DNA of 64,000 nucleotides from Bdellovibrio sp. (GTDB lineage: Bacteria > Bdellovibrionota > Bdellovibrionia > Bdellovibrionales > Bdellovibrionaceae). Position numbers and translations under genes: made by a program. Below the pieces are notes generated by a model. That model saw only the letters and a list, made by a program, of their open reading frames with translations, made no database searches and was not told where the DNA came from. The stretch lies in contig JACMRL010000015.1 of the NCBI GenBank assembly GCA_014376435.1, positions 124,001 to 188,000 of the forward strand. Reading direction: 5' to 3'. Below, piece after piece: positions 53,333 to 62,127 of this stretch. Every line of letters starts with the position of its first letter. Within the stretch, counting starts at the first letter, position 1.

Positions 53333-54392
53333 CGACAACCTCCTGAGGTTTTTTTAGATTTAATGAGTATAAATTTTCTAAGCCAGGTTCTACTTTATCC
53401 TGGAAGCCATGCGCAATGGCGGTTGATATCGCGTGTGAGGCATTCCACTGAAAATCATCTTTTGTATAACTAAAAATAATTTTAGTGGCGACACTTTTAT
53501 CTTTAGAGCTTTTTAACAGCGCGTTCAATGCTGCGACCGTAATTTCAATTCCAAAATGTTTAAAACTTTTAAAATCGTTCTGATCACCAATAAAAGTAGC
53601 CTTTTTCAGAAAAGGTTTTACGTATCCTTCAAGTTTACCATTTTCTGACTTAATTTCGCCGTACAAATCTAGACTGCCTTGTTCAAATGTAAGGGGTCCT
53701 TTGCGCTTCAAAAAAGAATTTAATTTTGTGGCCTCAAATTCTTTTACTTCGACATCAAAATTCCAATCTAACGGCTTTTGCGACCGATTTAATTCTCCAA
53801 CCACTTTGATTAAACCACTATTCATTAATGAACCTTTACCGACAAATAATGAAATAGGATCTTCCGGCGAAGTAGTTACATTGTTTAACCGGCCATCCAG
53901 ACCCGTTACTTTCAGCTGTAGCTCTGGCGGCAGGCCGCTGACGTCTGCGAAGAGAAAATCTGAATTACGAATATCGATTCTGGAAGCGTTGAAAGGAAAT
54001 AACTTTTCTTTTGCTTTTTTACCTTCGCCGATCGTTTTTGCGGCCGGTTGCTTTTTTGAACCCGCCATCAATTCTTGTGTAAGAACAAATTTAACGCTAT
54101 CGGCGACAACATCTGTTAAAATACGTCCGCGAAAAATTTCTCTCCATGAAAGCGAAACATCAATATATTTAGCTTGAATAAAATTTTCTTTTTGCTTACG
54201 AAGTTGCCCGGTTAAGCCTTCAAAGCGGTAGGCACCACGTAGAATGCTAATATCTAAATCTTCAATATGAAAAACATAAATTTCTGAAAAGTCTTTTAAA
54301 TAACTATTCACTTTAGGTAGCACAATACTCGGTAATACCGCACGAATTGCCACCAGTAAGATAACAATGCCGATTGCAATCTTAGACTTCAT
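53325..54392 (-). CDS. DUF748/AsmA-like inner-membrane-anchored protein
   Basis: A 355-residue protein with an N-terminal membrane helix (residues 3-20) and a long periplasmic beta-rich part typical of AsmA/DUF748 proteins: LDISILRGAYRFEGLTG, ASRIDIRNSDFLFADV, ITVAALNALLKSS. AsmA-like proteins are thought to bridge the envelope for phospholipid transport. It overlaps the YihY gene by 11 bases and the lipoprotein gene by 8, suggesting a joint envelope function. Confidence 0.78.
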   Translation of the reverse strand: MKSKIAIGIVILLVAIRAVLPSIVLPKVNSYLKDFSEIYVFHIEDLDISILRGAYRFEGLTGQLRKQKENFIQAKYIDVSLSWREIFRGRILTDVVADSVKFVLTQELMAGSKKQPAAKTIGEGKKAKEKLFPFNASRIDIRNSDFLFADVSGLPPELQLKVTGLDGRLNNVTTSPEDPISLFVGKGSLMNSGLIKVVGELNRSQKPLDWNFDVEVKEFEATKLNSFLKRKGPLTFEQGSLDLYGEIKSENGKLEGYVKPFLKKATFIGDQNDFKSFKHFGIEITVAALNALLKSSKDKSVATKIIFSYTKDDFQWNASHAISTAIAHGFQDKVEPGLENLYSLNLKKPQEVVGD

Positions 54393-55281
54393 GCGGCTCT
54401 TTCAGGGGTACAAACTTCGTATGAGCAACTGACTCAGAGGCTTTTTTTGATAAAATCGCTAAGGTCGTCGCACAATGAGCACCGATAAAAATAATCAATG
54501 CAGAATAATAAACCCAGGCTAATAATACAACTAGGGATCCCGCCGCTCCGTAACTGGTGCTGATGCCGCTGTTTCCTAAATATAAACCAATTAATTCTTT
54601 ACCACCTACAAATAATAAAGAAGTCATTAATCCTGCTTGCCAAGATCTTCTCCAAGTTAATCTTTCGCTGGGTACAAAGTGAAATAATAATGTAAACAAT
54701 GCTGAATAAAATAAAATTGAAATAGCGATATTTATGAAGGCTTTGAATGCTGCATCGTCTGAATATAAAATTGCGGATAAAGCCGTTGATATGACTAGTG
54801 AAACAATCATAATAAATAAAAATGCAAACGCAAAGCCCATTTGAAAAATATAAACTTTTATAAAAGCTTGAGTCGCGCTCAAAAAAGTAGTTAATTGTTT
54901 TGGTAAATTCTTAACTTCGAAAATTTGATTGAGGGCGCTACGTAACTCGCCAAAGATAAAGCTAGCGGATAACAGTAACGTAGCCATTCCAACCATTCCC
55001 GAAATCGAGCTTAAGTCAGATCTAGATTTAGCATTCATAATAATCATTTCTACCGTTGAAGCTGCTTGCGGCCCCATCATATAAGTAGCTTCACTAACAA
55101 AAGTATTCTGCAAATCAGGGCTGAGCCTGGATGAAAAAGTAACAAATAATATTAACAACGGTGCTAAAGAAAGCGAGGTGTAAAACGCAAGTGAAGCGGC
55201 CCAAGTCGTTGTGTTTGTGCTTAGAAAGCGTTCTACAAAAACGTCGATAAAACTTTTAAATTTGATGTTTGATTTTCCCAC
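54382..55281 (-). CDS. YihY/BrkB-family membrane protein
   Basis: A 299-residue inner-membrane protein with six membrane segments. Family features: TTTWAASLAFYTSLSLAPLLIL near 20-42, FGELRSALNQIFEV near 110-123, FHFVPSERLTWRRSWQAG and GAAGSLVVLLAWVYYSALIIFIGA. YihY proteins act with AsmA-like proteins in recent models of phospholipid transport, which fits the overlap with the DUF748 gene. The start is GTG. The gap upstream has repeated TAGCCCCATTTT elements. Confidence 0.88.
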   Translation of the reverse strand: MGKSNIKFKSFIDVFVERFLSTNTTTWAASLAFYTSLSLAPLLILFVTFSSRLSPDLQNTFVSEATYMMGPQAASTVEMIIMNAKSRSDLSSISGMVGMATLLLSASFIFGELRSALNQIFEVKNLPKQLTTFLSATQAFIKVYIFQMGFAFAFLFIMIVSLVISTALSAILYSDDAAFKAFINIAISILFYSALFTLLFHFVPSERLTWRRSWQAGLMTSLLFVGGKELIGLYLGNSGISTSYGAAGSLVVLLAWVYYSALIIFIGAHCATTLAILSKKASESVAHTKFVPLKEPHEV

Positions 55282-55355
55282 AGACCCACAATTTGCAGTT
55301 TAAAGGCCTACGCGTAATGAGGCTATTTGCCTCTGATGACAAATTACATACATTT

Positions 55356-55411
55356 TAGCCCCATTTTGTAGAAATTAGCCCCATTTTAAAAGTTGAAAAC
55401 TAGCCCTGTTT
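55356..55411. repeat. Short direct repeats TAGCCCCATTTT
   Basis: TAGCCCCATTTT occurs at 55356-55367 and 55376-55387, exactly 20 bases apart (two helical turns), with a degenerate copy TAGCCCTGTTT at 55401-55411. They lie in the divergent gap between the YihY gene and the gene at 55454 and could bind a regulator. Confidence 0.5.
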
Positions 55412-55453
55412 ATCTGCAGCGTTGGCGGGACGCTTGCTAAATAGTCCGACAAT

Positions 55454-55801
55454 ATGGAAACGCAAACGGTTGGTATTCTAAACATCATTAAAACTAAAAT
55501 GTCGGCTTTACTCTCACAGAAAAATTACCCCTGTGTAGCGGCCCTAAAATCATTTAACAGCCAAGATTTTGAAATTAATACTTATCAAGGTTTTGGCAGT
55601 ACAGAAAGCAGCTTCAAATTGGCAGATGACTTAATGAAATATGCAAAAAATTATGAAAAAACAAAATCACCTTTTTTTACTTTTTGGGCAGTTTATCCGG
55701 ATACCTCAGAAATGTCTGAAGAAAGTTTTGAAGATAAGTTATGGAAAGAACTTTCGGCTTTGGCTTCGCACCAAGAATTCTCATCAAAATCTCCTTTTTA
55801 A
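55454..55801 (+). CDS. YqcI/YcgG-like protein, apparently truncated
   Basis: A 115-residue protein resembling the first half of the YqcI/YcgG family: NYPCVAALKSF, then SSFKLADDLMKYAKNY, and SEESFEDKLWKELSAL near the end. The family, which includes heme-dependent N-hydroxylases, is usually about 230 residues; here the frame stops after SSKSPF and no other frame downstream resembles the missing half. It is either a degraded gene or a short variant. The following 210 bases up to 56014 contain no convincing gene. Confidence 0.45.
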   Translation: METQTVGILNIIKTKMSALLSQKNYPCVAALKSFNSQDFEINTYQGFGSTESSFKLADDLMKYAKNYEKTKSPFFTFWAVYPDTSEMSEESFEDKLWKELSALASHQEFSSKSPF

Positions 55802-56013
55802 ACGAAACTTACGAGCTTATTCGCAAGAGCAGTGCCAAATACTTTTTTATAAAACTGCGAATGACGGTTTTTTTAAACTTAAATAAGGGGGTGAATAAGT
55901 CTATCAACAGGAAAAATGTCTACAAAAAATTATTCCAAATTTTTGTAATGCAATTAAACTGCAGCGGCTTAGGCACCCTGCTTGCTTTATATTTAATTAA
56001 AAAAGGGGTCTAT

Positions 56014-56655
56014 ATGCAAACAGAATTAAACAACATCATCGAAAGCAGTAATGACGAAAACCTATTCAGTAATACAACGAACCAGCCAATGGCTGCGTTT
56101 GGGATGTTTATTCATCACTACGATGCGCAAAAAGCTATTTCTAGATTAGAAAAAAATGGATTTGCACGTGACGATATTTCAATTTTAGCTCCACAAAAAT
56201 CAGGTCGGCGTGATTTCGTTCAACAACAAAAAACCAGTCTTAAAGCGGGCGCGGTTATTGGAGCCGTCATTGGTTTTTTCGTTTTAGGATTTCTAGGCTT
56301 GGTGTTGGGCTTAGGCACGTTCACTCAATTTTTACCGATTAATCAAACAAATACGACAACTTCAACGCCGTCTTGGGTATTATCTTCGATTATTGGCGCA
56401 ATCATCGGCGTTATTTACGGAGCAGCCAGTGGCGCTTTGGTGGGTATTGGTACACCAAGGAGCGCTGCTAAAAGATATGGATTTTATCTGAAAGAGGGCG
56501 CAATTATGCTTTCGGTCAATTTACATAGCGAAGGCGATCGTGCGCGCGTTAACAATATCTTAGAACAATCCAGTGCCCAGGATATTTCCGAATTGAATGT
56601 ATCAGAAATATGGAAAACAATCGTACCTGAGAAGAAAAAACTTATTTACAGCTAA
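56014..56655 (+). CDS. Stress-type membrane protein with YflT-like N-domain and glycine zipper
   Basis: A 213-residue protein starting at ATG 56014 after AAAAGGGG. Residues 27-55 (AAFGMFIHHYDAQKAISRLEKNGF, DDISILAP) match the 'heat-induced stress protein YflT'/17M fold; two glycine-rich hydrophobic segments (AGAVIGAVIGFFVLGFLGLV and IIGAIIGVIYGAASGALVGIG) form a membrane hairpin; a C-terminal ferredoxin-like repeat follows. It lies 17 bases before sodC, so the pair may be a stress operon. Confidence 0.7.
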   Translation: MQTELNNIIESSNDENLFSNTTNQPMAAFGMFIHHYDAQKAISRLEKNGFARDDISILAPQKSGRRDFVQQQKTSLKAGAVIGAVIGFFVLGFLGLVLGLGTFTQFLPINQTNTTTSTPSWVLSSIIGAIIGVIYGAASGALVGIGTPRSAAKRYGFYLKEGAIMLSVNLHSEGDRARVNNILEQSSAQDISELNVSEIWKTIVPEKKKLIYS

Positions 56656-56672
56656 CTTACAAAGGAAAAAAA

Positions 56673-57182
56673 ATGAAAATGAACTTTAGCATTCTAACTG
56701 TATTATTGGCTTTCACATCCTATTCGAACGCTGCCTCAGAAGCGCATGCAAATTTAGAAAGTAAAAATGATTCTAAAGTAATTGGTAGTGCTCATTTTAA
56801 AGAATTACCGGAAGGTTTAGAAATTGAATACAAAATATTAGGTCTTAAAAAAGATGGAAATTATGGATTTCATATTCATGAAAAAGGTGATTGTTCATCT
56901 AAAGATGCTAAATCTGCAGGTTCCCATTATCAAAAAATTGCCGAAACGGGTGGTACTTCGTTAGAAACACCTGAGGCATTTGCCGGGGATCTGCCGTCGT
57001 TAGTTTCCAATAACAAGGGTATCGCACAAGGTCGTTTACTAATTGCTAACTTAAGTTTAGAGGGTGTAAACCCAGTTAAAGATTTAGCGATTATGGTTCA
57101 CGGTGGGCCAGACGATGCAACTAAGCATTCAGCTCCACGCGTGGCATGTGGGGTTATCAAACCCATGAAAGCTAAAAAGTAA
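56673..57182 (+). CDS. sodC: Periplasmic superoxide dismutase SodC, zinc site incomplete
   Basis: A 169-residue exported copper superoxide dismutase. Signal peptide ending SYSNA. Copper ligands are present: His67 and His69 in GFHIHEKGDC, His85 in AGSHY, His143 in MVHGGPDD; Cys74 and Cys159 can form the disulfide, and RVACG follows with its Arg. The zinc side is degraded: the HG pair and the His of HxGDLP are missing (AFAGDLP here), only Asp106 remains, so it may be a Cu-only enzyme. In one operon with the YflT-like gene. Confidence 0.85.
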   Translation: MKMNFSILTVLLAFTSYSNAASEAHANLESKNDSKVIGSAHFKELPEGLEIEYKILGLKKDGNYGFHIHEKGDCSSKDAKSAGSHYQKIAETGGTSLETPEAFAGDLPSLVSNNKGIAQGRLLIANLSLEGVNPVKDLAIMVHGGPDDATKHSAPRVACGVIKPMKAKK

Positions 57183-57310
57183 TTTTAATTCGCAAATTTG
57201 ATTAAAAAGCTTCTGATTGCTTGTTTTGTAAAGTAGGAAGCTTAATCTAAAAATAGTTGGATCAGATTTTTTGATGAGTTTAATTTGTACGCGGTGAGAA
57301 TAAATAAAAT

Positions 57311-57335
57311 AAGCGCTCCGGTTAAGGAAGCGCTT
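57311..57335 (-). terminator. Hairpin terminator behind the 57391 gene
   Basis: AAGCGCTCC-GGTTAA-GGAAGCGCTT (one bulged A), followed on the minus strand by ATTTTATTTATT. It lies 56 bases past the end of the minus-strand gene at 57391, between convergent genes. A weaker hairpin AAGCTTC...GAAGCTT with a 23-base loop lies at 57207-57243. Confidence 0.45.
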
Positions 57336-57390
57336 ATGCAGTGATCTTCTACATAGATCTAAAACTCACTGGAAAAAATAATTTGTTGGC

Positions 57391-57879
57391 TTATTGACCG
57401 ACGATATATTTTTTTAATTCTAAAGTGTAAGTTACGCCTTCAGGTGATGTTTGAACTTGTTTTGCAATTCCGAAAGGAACCGTGCTGGTCCACATGCTAC
57501 CAACAATTTTTCCAGTCTCATCTTGCGTAGGCATTTTGCAAGAATTTAAAATGCCTGCAGGAACTGCTACTTGTTCAATTACACCACCGTAAGCTGCGCA
57601 GTTTGTAAGAACGTCATTGATTGTTTGGTCATTTAATAAAGCAGTTTTTTCTGTTTTTGTTTCTTGGTATTGATCAGCTTGTCCATCGAAATGAATCGTC
57701 GTTGATAAACCAACTGTGCCATCGTTCGCATCGGATACGATTGCTAAAATGTAACTACCAACCATCGATTGGCCTGCTTGTGACATTGTGAATTGGAATT
57801 CGCTATAGTCGCCTAATTTAGGTGTAGCGTGAGCAATCGCAGTTAAAAGCAAAGCCGCAGTGGCTAAAAATAATTTCAT
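57391..57879 (-). CDS. Small secreted hypothetical protein
   Basis: A 162-residue exported protein: signal peptide MKLFLATAALLLTAIAHA, then a beta-rich domain (LGDYSEFQFTMSQAGQ, GLSTTIHFDGQA) with two cysteines (NCAAYGG, NSCKMP) that may pair. GGAGA-like ribosome binding site upstream. No family recognised. A divergent gap of 180 bases separates it from the SNF2 gene. Confidence 0.65.
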   Translation of the reverse strand: MKLFLATAALLLTAIAHATPKLGDYSEFQFTMSQAGQSMVGSYILAIVSDANDGTVGLSTTIHFDGQADQYQETKTEKTALLNDQTINDVLTNCAAYGGVIEQVAVPAGILNSCKMPTQDETGKIVGSMWTSTVPFGIAKQVQTSPEGVTYTLELKKYIVGQ

Positions 57880-58060
57880 GGAATCTCCTTGGTTAAGTTA
57901 GTTGTGTTATCAAAGCGGACTAGACCTTTGATTTCAACTATTTTGTTTAGCGTAAAAGCCCAAAATCAGAATTCAATAAAATAATAGACAATGACAATTT
58001 CAAAAAAGTAAGGCAGGCTACGTGATGGCTTAAATCTGAGCAGAAAAGGACTTTTCCAGA

Positions 58061-61000
58061 GTGTTTTTATCTCCACAAACTCTTAATCAAATTTCTCAGT
58101 TGCGCAATCCTAGCGAAAGAGTCCCGCTTAGTGAGCACATCGTTTACAAAGACGCCCTTTTATTAATCGAAGAGGGCCGGTTTCAAAGTTATCAACTAAA
58201 TTCTTTAGAACCTTTAAATATGGAAATAGGTTGGAAAGATCCAGCCGTTGAAAATAGCGTTCAAGTCAAAATGATTGAAAGCCAAGTTGCCGGAGCGCTT
58301 GATTTTATGTGCTCGATTTGTGAAAGCACCTGTGAGCATCAATGGGCTTCATTTGTTTTATTATGGCAAGCCTTGGTCGTTGAAAAAGAACAACTTATTA
58401 ATCCAGATTTACTACAACTTTCAGAAAAATTAAAAGAGCGAAACTTAACCGAATCAGGCGAAGAAGTTTCTCCTTACGAAAAAACGCGATTTGATTCGAT
58501 CAGTTTATTTTTCGAAGAAAATTCAGTATTAAAAAGTACTCCGCTTAGCAGCGTTCTAAAGACCGATTTTAGTAAATACAAACATCACGAAGTTGGTAAA
58601 GAGCGTGAACAACCTTCGCCCCGAGCCTGGAATCTACCCGAAATCTTCCGTCGCAAAATGGTAGCCTATTCGGGAAGTTATTTACACGAAGTAAACCAGC
58701 AAAATCGTTTAGCCGATATTGTTTGTTACAATTTCAGTAATGGTATGCAAATTTCGGCAAAAGAAATTTTACGTCATCCTTTACATAAAAAAGTTCCTTT
58801 AGATTTATTACCGCAAGTCAAAACGCCGGCGTCTGTTTTTGCTAAATGGCCATTAACTCAACACAGTGAAAATGCTTTCATCAGCCAAGCGGTTAGCGAG
58901 CTGGAAGAAATTATTCAAGCTTTACTGGGCCAAGTGACGACGGTGCAGCGACACGGAAAAGTGGATCTTTTTTTACAAACTAGAAATCGTCCGTCAATGG
59001 CGATGCGAATTAATTCGGTTGAATTTGATCCGGCGGCAGAATTAGATTGGCGCGTAGATTTTTCTGAGAAAAAAGAACTGATCTCAGAATTTAAATTAAT
59101 TAGCTTTAGAAAATTACCTTTTTTCTTTTTCGAATCATTCGCGATTGAAGAGACTGAAGGTGTCTTAGTTATTCATCCTTGGTTACGCGAATTCAGCATG
59201 TTACAAGAAACGATTTCTAGCGTGTTGCCTGATTTAGTGATTACGGGCCAAACGATGCCGGTTGTGGATGTGATCGGTGAATTTGAAGCAAAAACGATTC
59301 TTCGCTATTTAAGAACACGATCGATTCCGGTAAAAATCACCGGCGATTCTAGAACTTTAAATAAAGATCAAAGTCAGACCGAAGTTCACCTTAATGAATT
59401 TGGACATTTCTTTTTACAACATGATGCTCGGGTATCGGGGCAAAAAAATCTAGTCCGTAAGGGCTGGACGTCGCTATCAATGGTTTATCTGCAAGCGTTG
59501 TCGCAAGGTCTTTCATTTATCTTGGGCGCCGATGCCCGCGACGTCGCCGCCCGTGTGGGAAATAAGCGCGACTGGGATATGAAGCTTTTAAAACATTTGG
59601 GTATTTTACAGTTTTTAATATTAGAAATTTGCGCGGTTCACTTTGATGGTGCTACGACCGATGGAGTTGAGTGCAGTAAAGAAAATTTATTTGTGCAACT
59701 GCACGACAAAGTTAAAGCCTTACTTTTATCAGGCAGTACGGCCACTTTTATTAAAGAGGTTCCTTTAACGGAATTGTGCTCAAAATCGGTTCTAAATAGC
59801 TTTGAAGATTTTGTTAAATTAACTTTTAAATCATTACATACTAGCGAAGCTTTCTATTCTGAAGAAGGTGAAGTGATTTTAGAAGGCGTTGTCGAGCGAG
59901 AGTTTAGACTTATCTATGAGCTTCTTAGAAAGTTAGCCATTAGTTCGGGCGGCGAAGCTTTTAAAAAATCTAGGACGTCATTTTTATCTAAAATTTCAAA
60001 TCATAACTTTGAAAAAGATCCTCATGCATTAGAGACAACTTATCATTTTCCTACGGCCGGCTTACAGGCGGCTAGCTTGCAAGACTCGCTAGAGTCTTTA
60101 CAGCAGTTGATTCCACATAGTTTTAAAATTTTTTACAAAGGCCAACCTTTACAAGAATTAGCGGAAGATGAATTTCGCGTTGATTTCACCATTCAAACTG
60201 AGTCTGACCAGAAAATGCTTAACTGGTTTGAGCTCAATCCAAAATTTTTCTTACGCGGTGAAGAAGTTGAAGCCGAAAACTTTTTAAATTTAGGCCGCGG
60301 CGGAGTGATCGAGTACAATGGTAAGCTTTATTTAGTTCCGAAAAAGCAAATGCCATCCCTCAAGCGTTTAGAGAATTTTTGGCAAAAATTGCAAAAAGGT
60401 AAAAACGAAACCAGTAAAAGAAAAAATGGCGAGAAAATTTACCATTTACCTCGTAGCCAAACTTTAGAATTATTAGCTTTACGTGCTTCCGGCGTAGCGA
60501 TGCGCGGTGATCATGAATGGCAAAAATTATGTGAATTTTACGATCAACTAGGTACAAAAACTCGTGAATTAGTTTTGCCAAGCTCAACGAAGGCAGAATT
60601 AAAACCATACCAAGCAGTGGGTGTGCAGTGGTTGCAAGATCTTTATCACTTACGTTTAGGCGCTTTATTGGCTGATGATATGGGTTTGGGTAAAACCTTA
60701 CAGACTTTAACTTTCTTAGATGATCTGCGCTCTAAAGGCGAAATGGGCCAAGTCTTAATCGTCGTACCATCTTCGCTGATTTTTAATTGGCAAAGTGAAA
60801 TCGAAAAATTTACCCCGGAAGTTCCGTTAACGGTTTTTACTAATAAAGAGCAAGACCGCGTAGGCCGTTACTTCGCTAACCAAGAGCAAATCGTAGTGAT
60901 TACCACTTACGGTCTTTTACTAGAACACGAAAATTTCTTAAACCAATACAAATGGAAAATTTTAATTTTCGATGAAGCGCAAAATTTAAAAAATATCACT

Positions 61001-62011
61001 ACGAAGCGAACCGCGGCCGCTCGTTCATTAACGGCGCAGTTTAAAATTGGTTTAACTGGAACACCGATGGAGAATCACTACGGCGAATTTTATTCATTAG
61101 TAGATATTCTAGTTCCGGGTAGTTTGGGTAAAATTGATGAATTTAGAAAACAGTTCGTTAACCGTGAAACAGTTTTACGCGAAGAAGTAGAAGAGCTTAA
61201 ATTAAAAATTAAACCTTTATTATTGCGACGAACTAAAAAAGAAATTTTAGATCAGCTACCAGAAAAACAAGAAACTAAAATCAGTATCGCCTTCGAAGAA
61301 CGACAAAAAGAAATTTATCGTGATATTGCCTTGTCTTACAATCAACGCGTACAAGAGACCATGGCTATTCAAGGTGAAGCTAGCGTGCAGTTGCAAATGC
61401 TAACGGCCTTGCTACGCTTACGACAGGCGTGTTCAGACCCAGCCGCATTGCCAAATGTTCGCTATGAAAAAGTTCCACCTAAATTAGAAACTTTATTAGA
61501 ATCCATGCAAGAGATCATTGAATCAGGCGAAAGTGCATTGGTCTTTACTCAGTTTTTACAAACTTTAGAACATACGGCGCAGCTATTACGAAATGCGAAT
61601 ATTCCGGTATTTGTATTACATGGGGGCGTGCCGACGAAGCAGCGACAAAAAATACTTTCTGATTTTAACACTACGCCGGGCGGCGCGGTTTTAGTAATGA
61701 CTTTAAAAACGGGTGGCGTCGGCCTTAATTTAACGAAAGCTAGTTACGTTTTTCATTTAGAACCTTGGTGGAATCCTTCAGTTGAAAACCAAGCAACCGA
61801 TCGGGCACATCGTTTAGGTCAAAATAAGGCTGTACAGGTATTTAAATACATTATGCATGAGTCTTTAGAAGAAAAAATTGAATTACTCAAAGATCGTAAA
61901 GATAAAAAATTCCAATCTTTATTTTCGGCGACAGAAAAAGATGCTGATATGGGCCCCGGCAGCGCCGCGATTAGCAAAAAAGATTTCGACATTCTACTAG
62001 GCATCGACTAA
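58061..62011 (+). CDS. SWI2/SNF2-family DNA-dependent ATPase with SWIM-like zinc finger
   Basis: A 1316-residue bacterial SNF2 protein. A SWIM-like CSIC...CEH cluster lies at about 93-102; the long middle is a family-associated domain; the ATPase lies in the last third: motif I ADDMGLGKTLQT near 870, motif II IFDEAQNLKN near 970, GLTGTPMEN, RRTKKEILDQLPEK, then motif V MTLKTGGVGLNLT and motif VI ATDRAHRLGQNK near 1247. It remodels protein-DNA complexes, possibly RNA polymerase or nucleoid. GTG start. Its stop overlaps the 39-residue gene's end. Confidence 0.9.
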   Translation: MFLSPQTLNQISQLRNPSERVPLSEHIVYKDALLLIEEGRFQSYQLNSLEPLNMEIGWKDPAVENSVQVKMIESQVAGALDFMCSICESTCEHQWASFVLLWQALVVEKEQLINPDLLQLSEKLKERNLTESGEEVSPYEKTRFDSISLFFEENSVLKSTPLSSVLKTDFSKYKHHEVGKEREQPSPRAWNLPEIFRRKMVAYSGSYLHEVNQQNRLADIVCYNFSNGMQISAKEILRHPLHKKVPLDLLPQVKTPASVFAKWPLTQHSENAFISQAVSELEEIIQALLGQVTTVQRHGKVDLFLQTRNRPSMAMRINSVEFDPAAELDWRVDFSEKKELISEFKLISFRKLPFFFFESFAIEETEGVLVIHPWLREFSMLQETISSVLPDLVITGQTMPVVDVIGEFEAKTILRYLRTRSIPVKITGDSRTLNKDQSQTEVHLNEFGHFFLQHDARVSGQKNLVRKGWTSLSMVYLQALSQGLSFILGADARDVAARVGNKRDWDMKLLKHLGILQFLILEICAVHFDGATTDGVECSKENLFVQLHDKVKALLLSGSTATFIKEVPLTELCSKSVLNSFEDFVKLTFKSLHTSEAFYSEEGEVILEGVVEREFRLIYELLRKLAISSGGEAFKKSRTSFLSKISNHNFEKDPHALETTYHFPTAGLQAASLQDSLESLQQLIPHSFKIFYKGQPLQELAEDEFRVDFTIQTESDQKMLNWFELNPKFFLRGEEVEAENFLNLGRGGVIEYNGKLYLVPKKQMPSLKRLENFWQKLQKGKNETSKRKNGEKIYHLPRSQTLELLALRASGVAMRGDHEWQKLCEFYDQLGTKTRELVLPSSTKAELKPYQAVGVQWLQDLYHLRLGALLADDMGLGKTLQTLTFLDDLRSKGEMGQVLIVVPSSLIFNWQSEIEKFTPEVPLTVFTNKEQDRVGRYFANQEQIVVITTYGLLLEHENFLNQYKWKILIFDEAQNLKNITTKRTAAARSLTAQFKIGLTGTPMENHYGEFYSLVDILVPGSLGKIDEFRKQFVNRETVLREEVEELKLKIKPLLLRRTKKEILDQLPEKQETKISIAFEERQKEIYRDIALSYNQRVQETMAIQGEASVQLQMLTALLRLRQACSDPAALPNVRYEKVPPKLETLLESMQEIIESGESALVFTQFLQTLEHTAQLLRNANIPVFVLHGGVPTKQRQKILSDFNTTPGGAVLVMTLKTGGVGLNLTKASYVFHLEPWWNPSVENQATDRAHRLGQNKAVQVFKYIMHESLEEKIELLKDRKDKKFQSLFSATEKDADMGPGSAAISKKDFDILLGID

Positions 62012-62127
62012 GTACAGCCACGTAATAAAAATAATACTAAAAGGAAGGGCACGGGGATACCAATGGCCCATAAAAGAATCCAACCAACTTTTCCGCTTTC
62101 GTCCTTTAATTGTTCGATCATTTTCAT
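62008..62127 (-). CDS. 39-residue membrane microprotein coupled to the transporter fusion
   Basis: A 39-residue single-pass membrane protein: MKMIEQLKDESGKVGW, then a hydrophobic helix (ILLWAIGIPVPFLLVLFLL) ending RGCT. AGGA lies 6 bases upstream of the ATG, and the ATG overlaps the TGA of the transporter-receiver gene (ATGA), so both are translated together. I have an impression of similar short proteins ending LLRGCT in other bacteria, but no named function. Its last 4 bases overlap the SNF2 stop on the other strand. Confidence 0.7.
   Translation of the reverse strand: MKMIEQLKDESGKVGWILLWAIGIPVPFLLVLFLLRGCT

Noticed and set aside
55741-56013. N-terminal extension of the YflT-like protein
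   Set aside because: The extended frame overlaps the preceding gene and has no signal; the ATG at 56014 has a good ribosome binding site and begins where family likeness begins.
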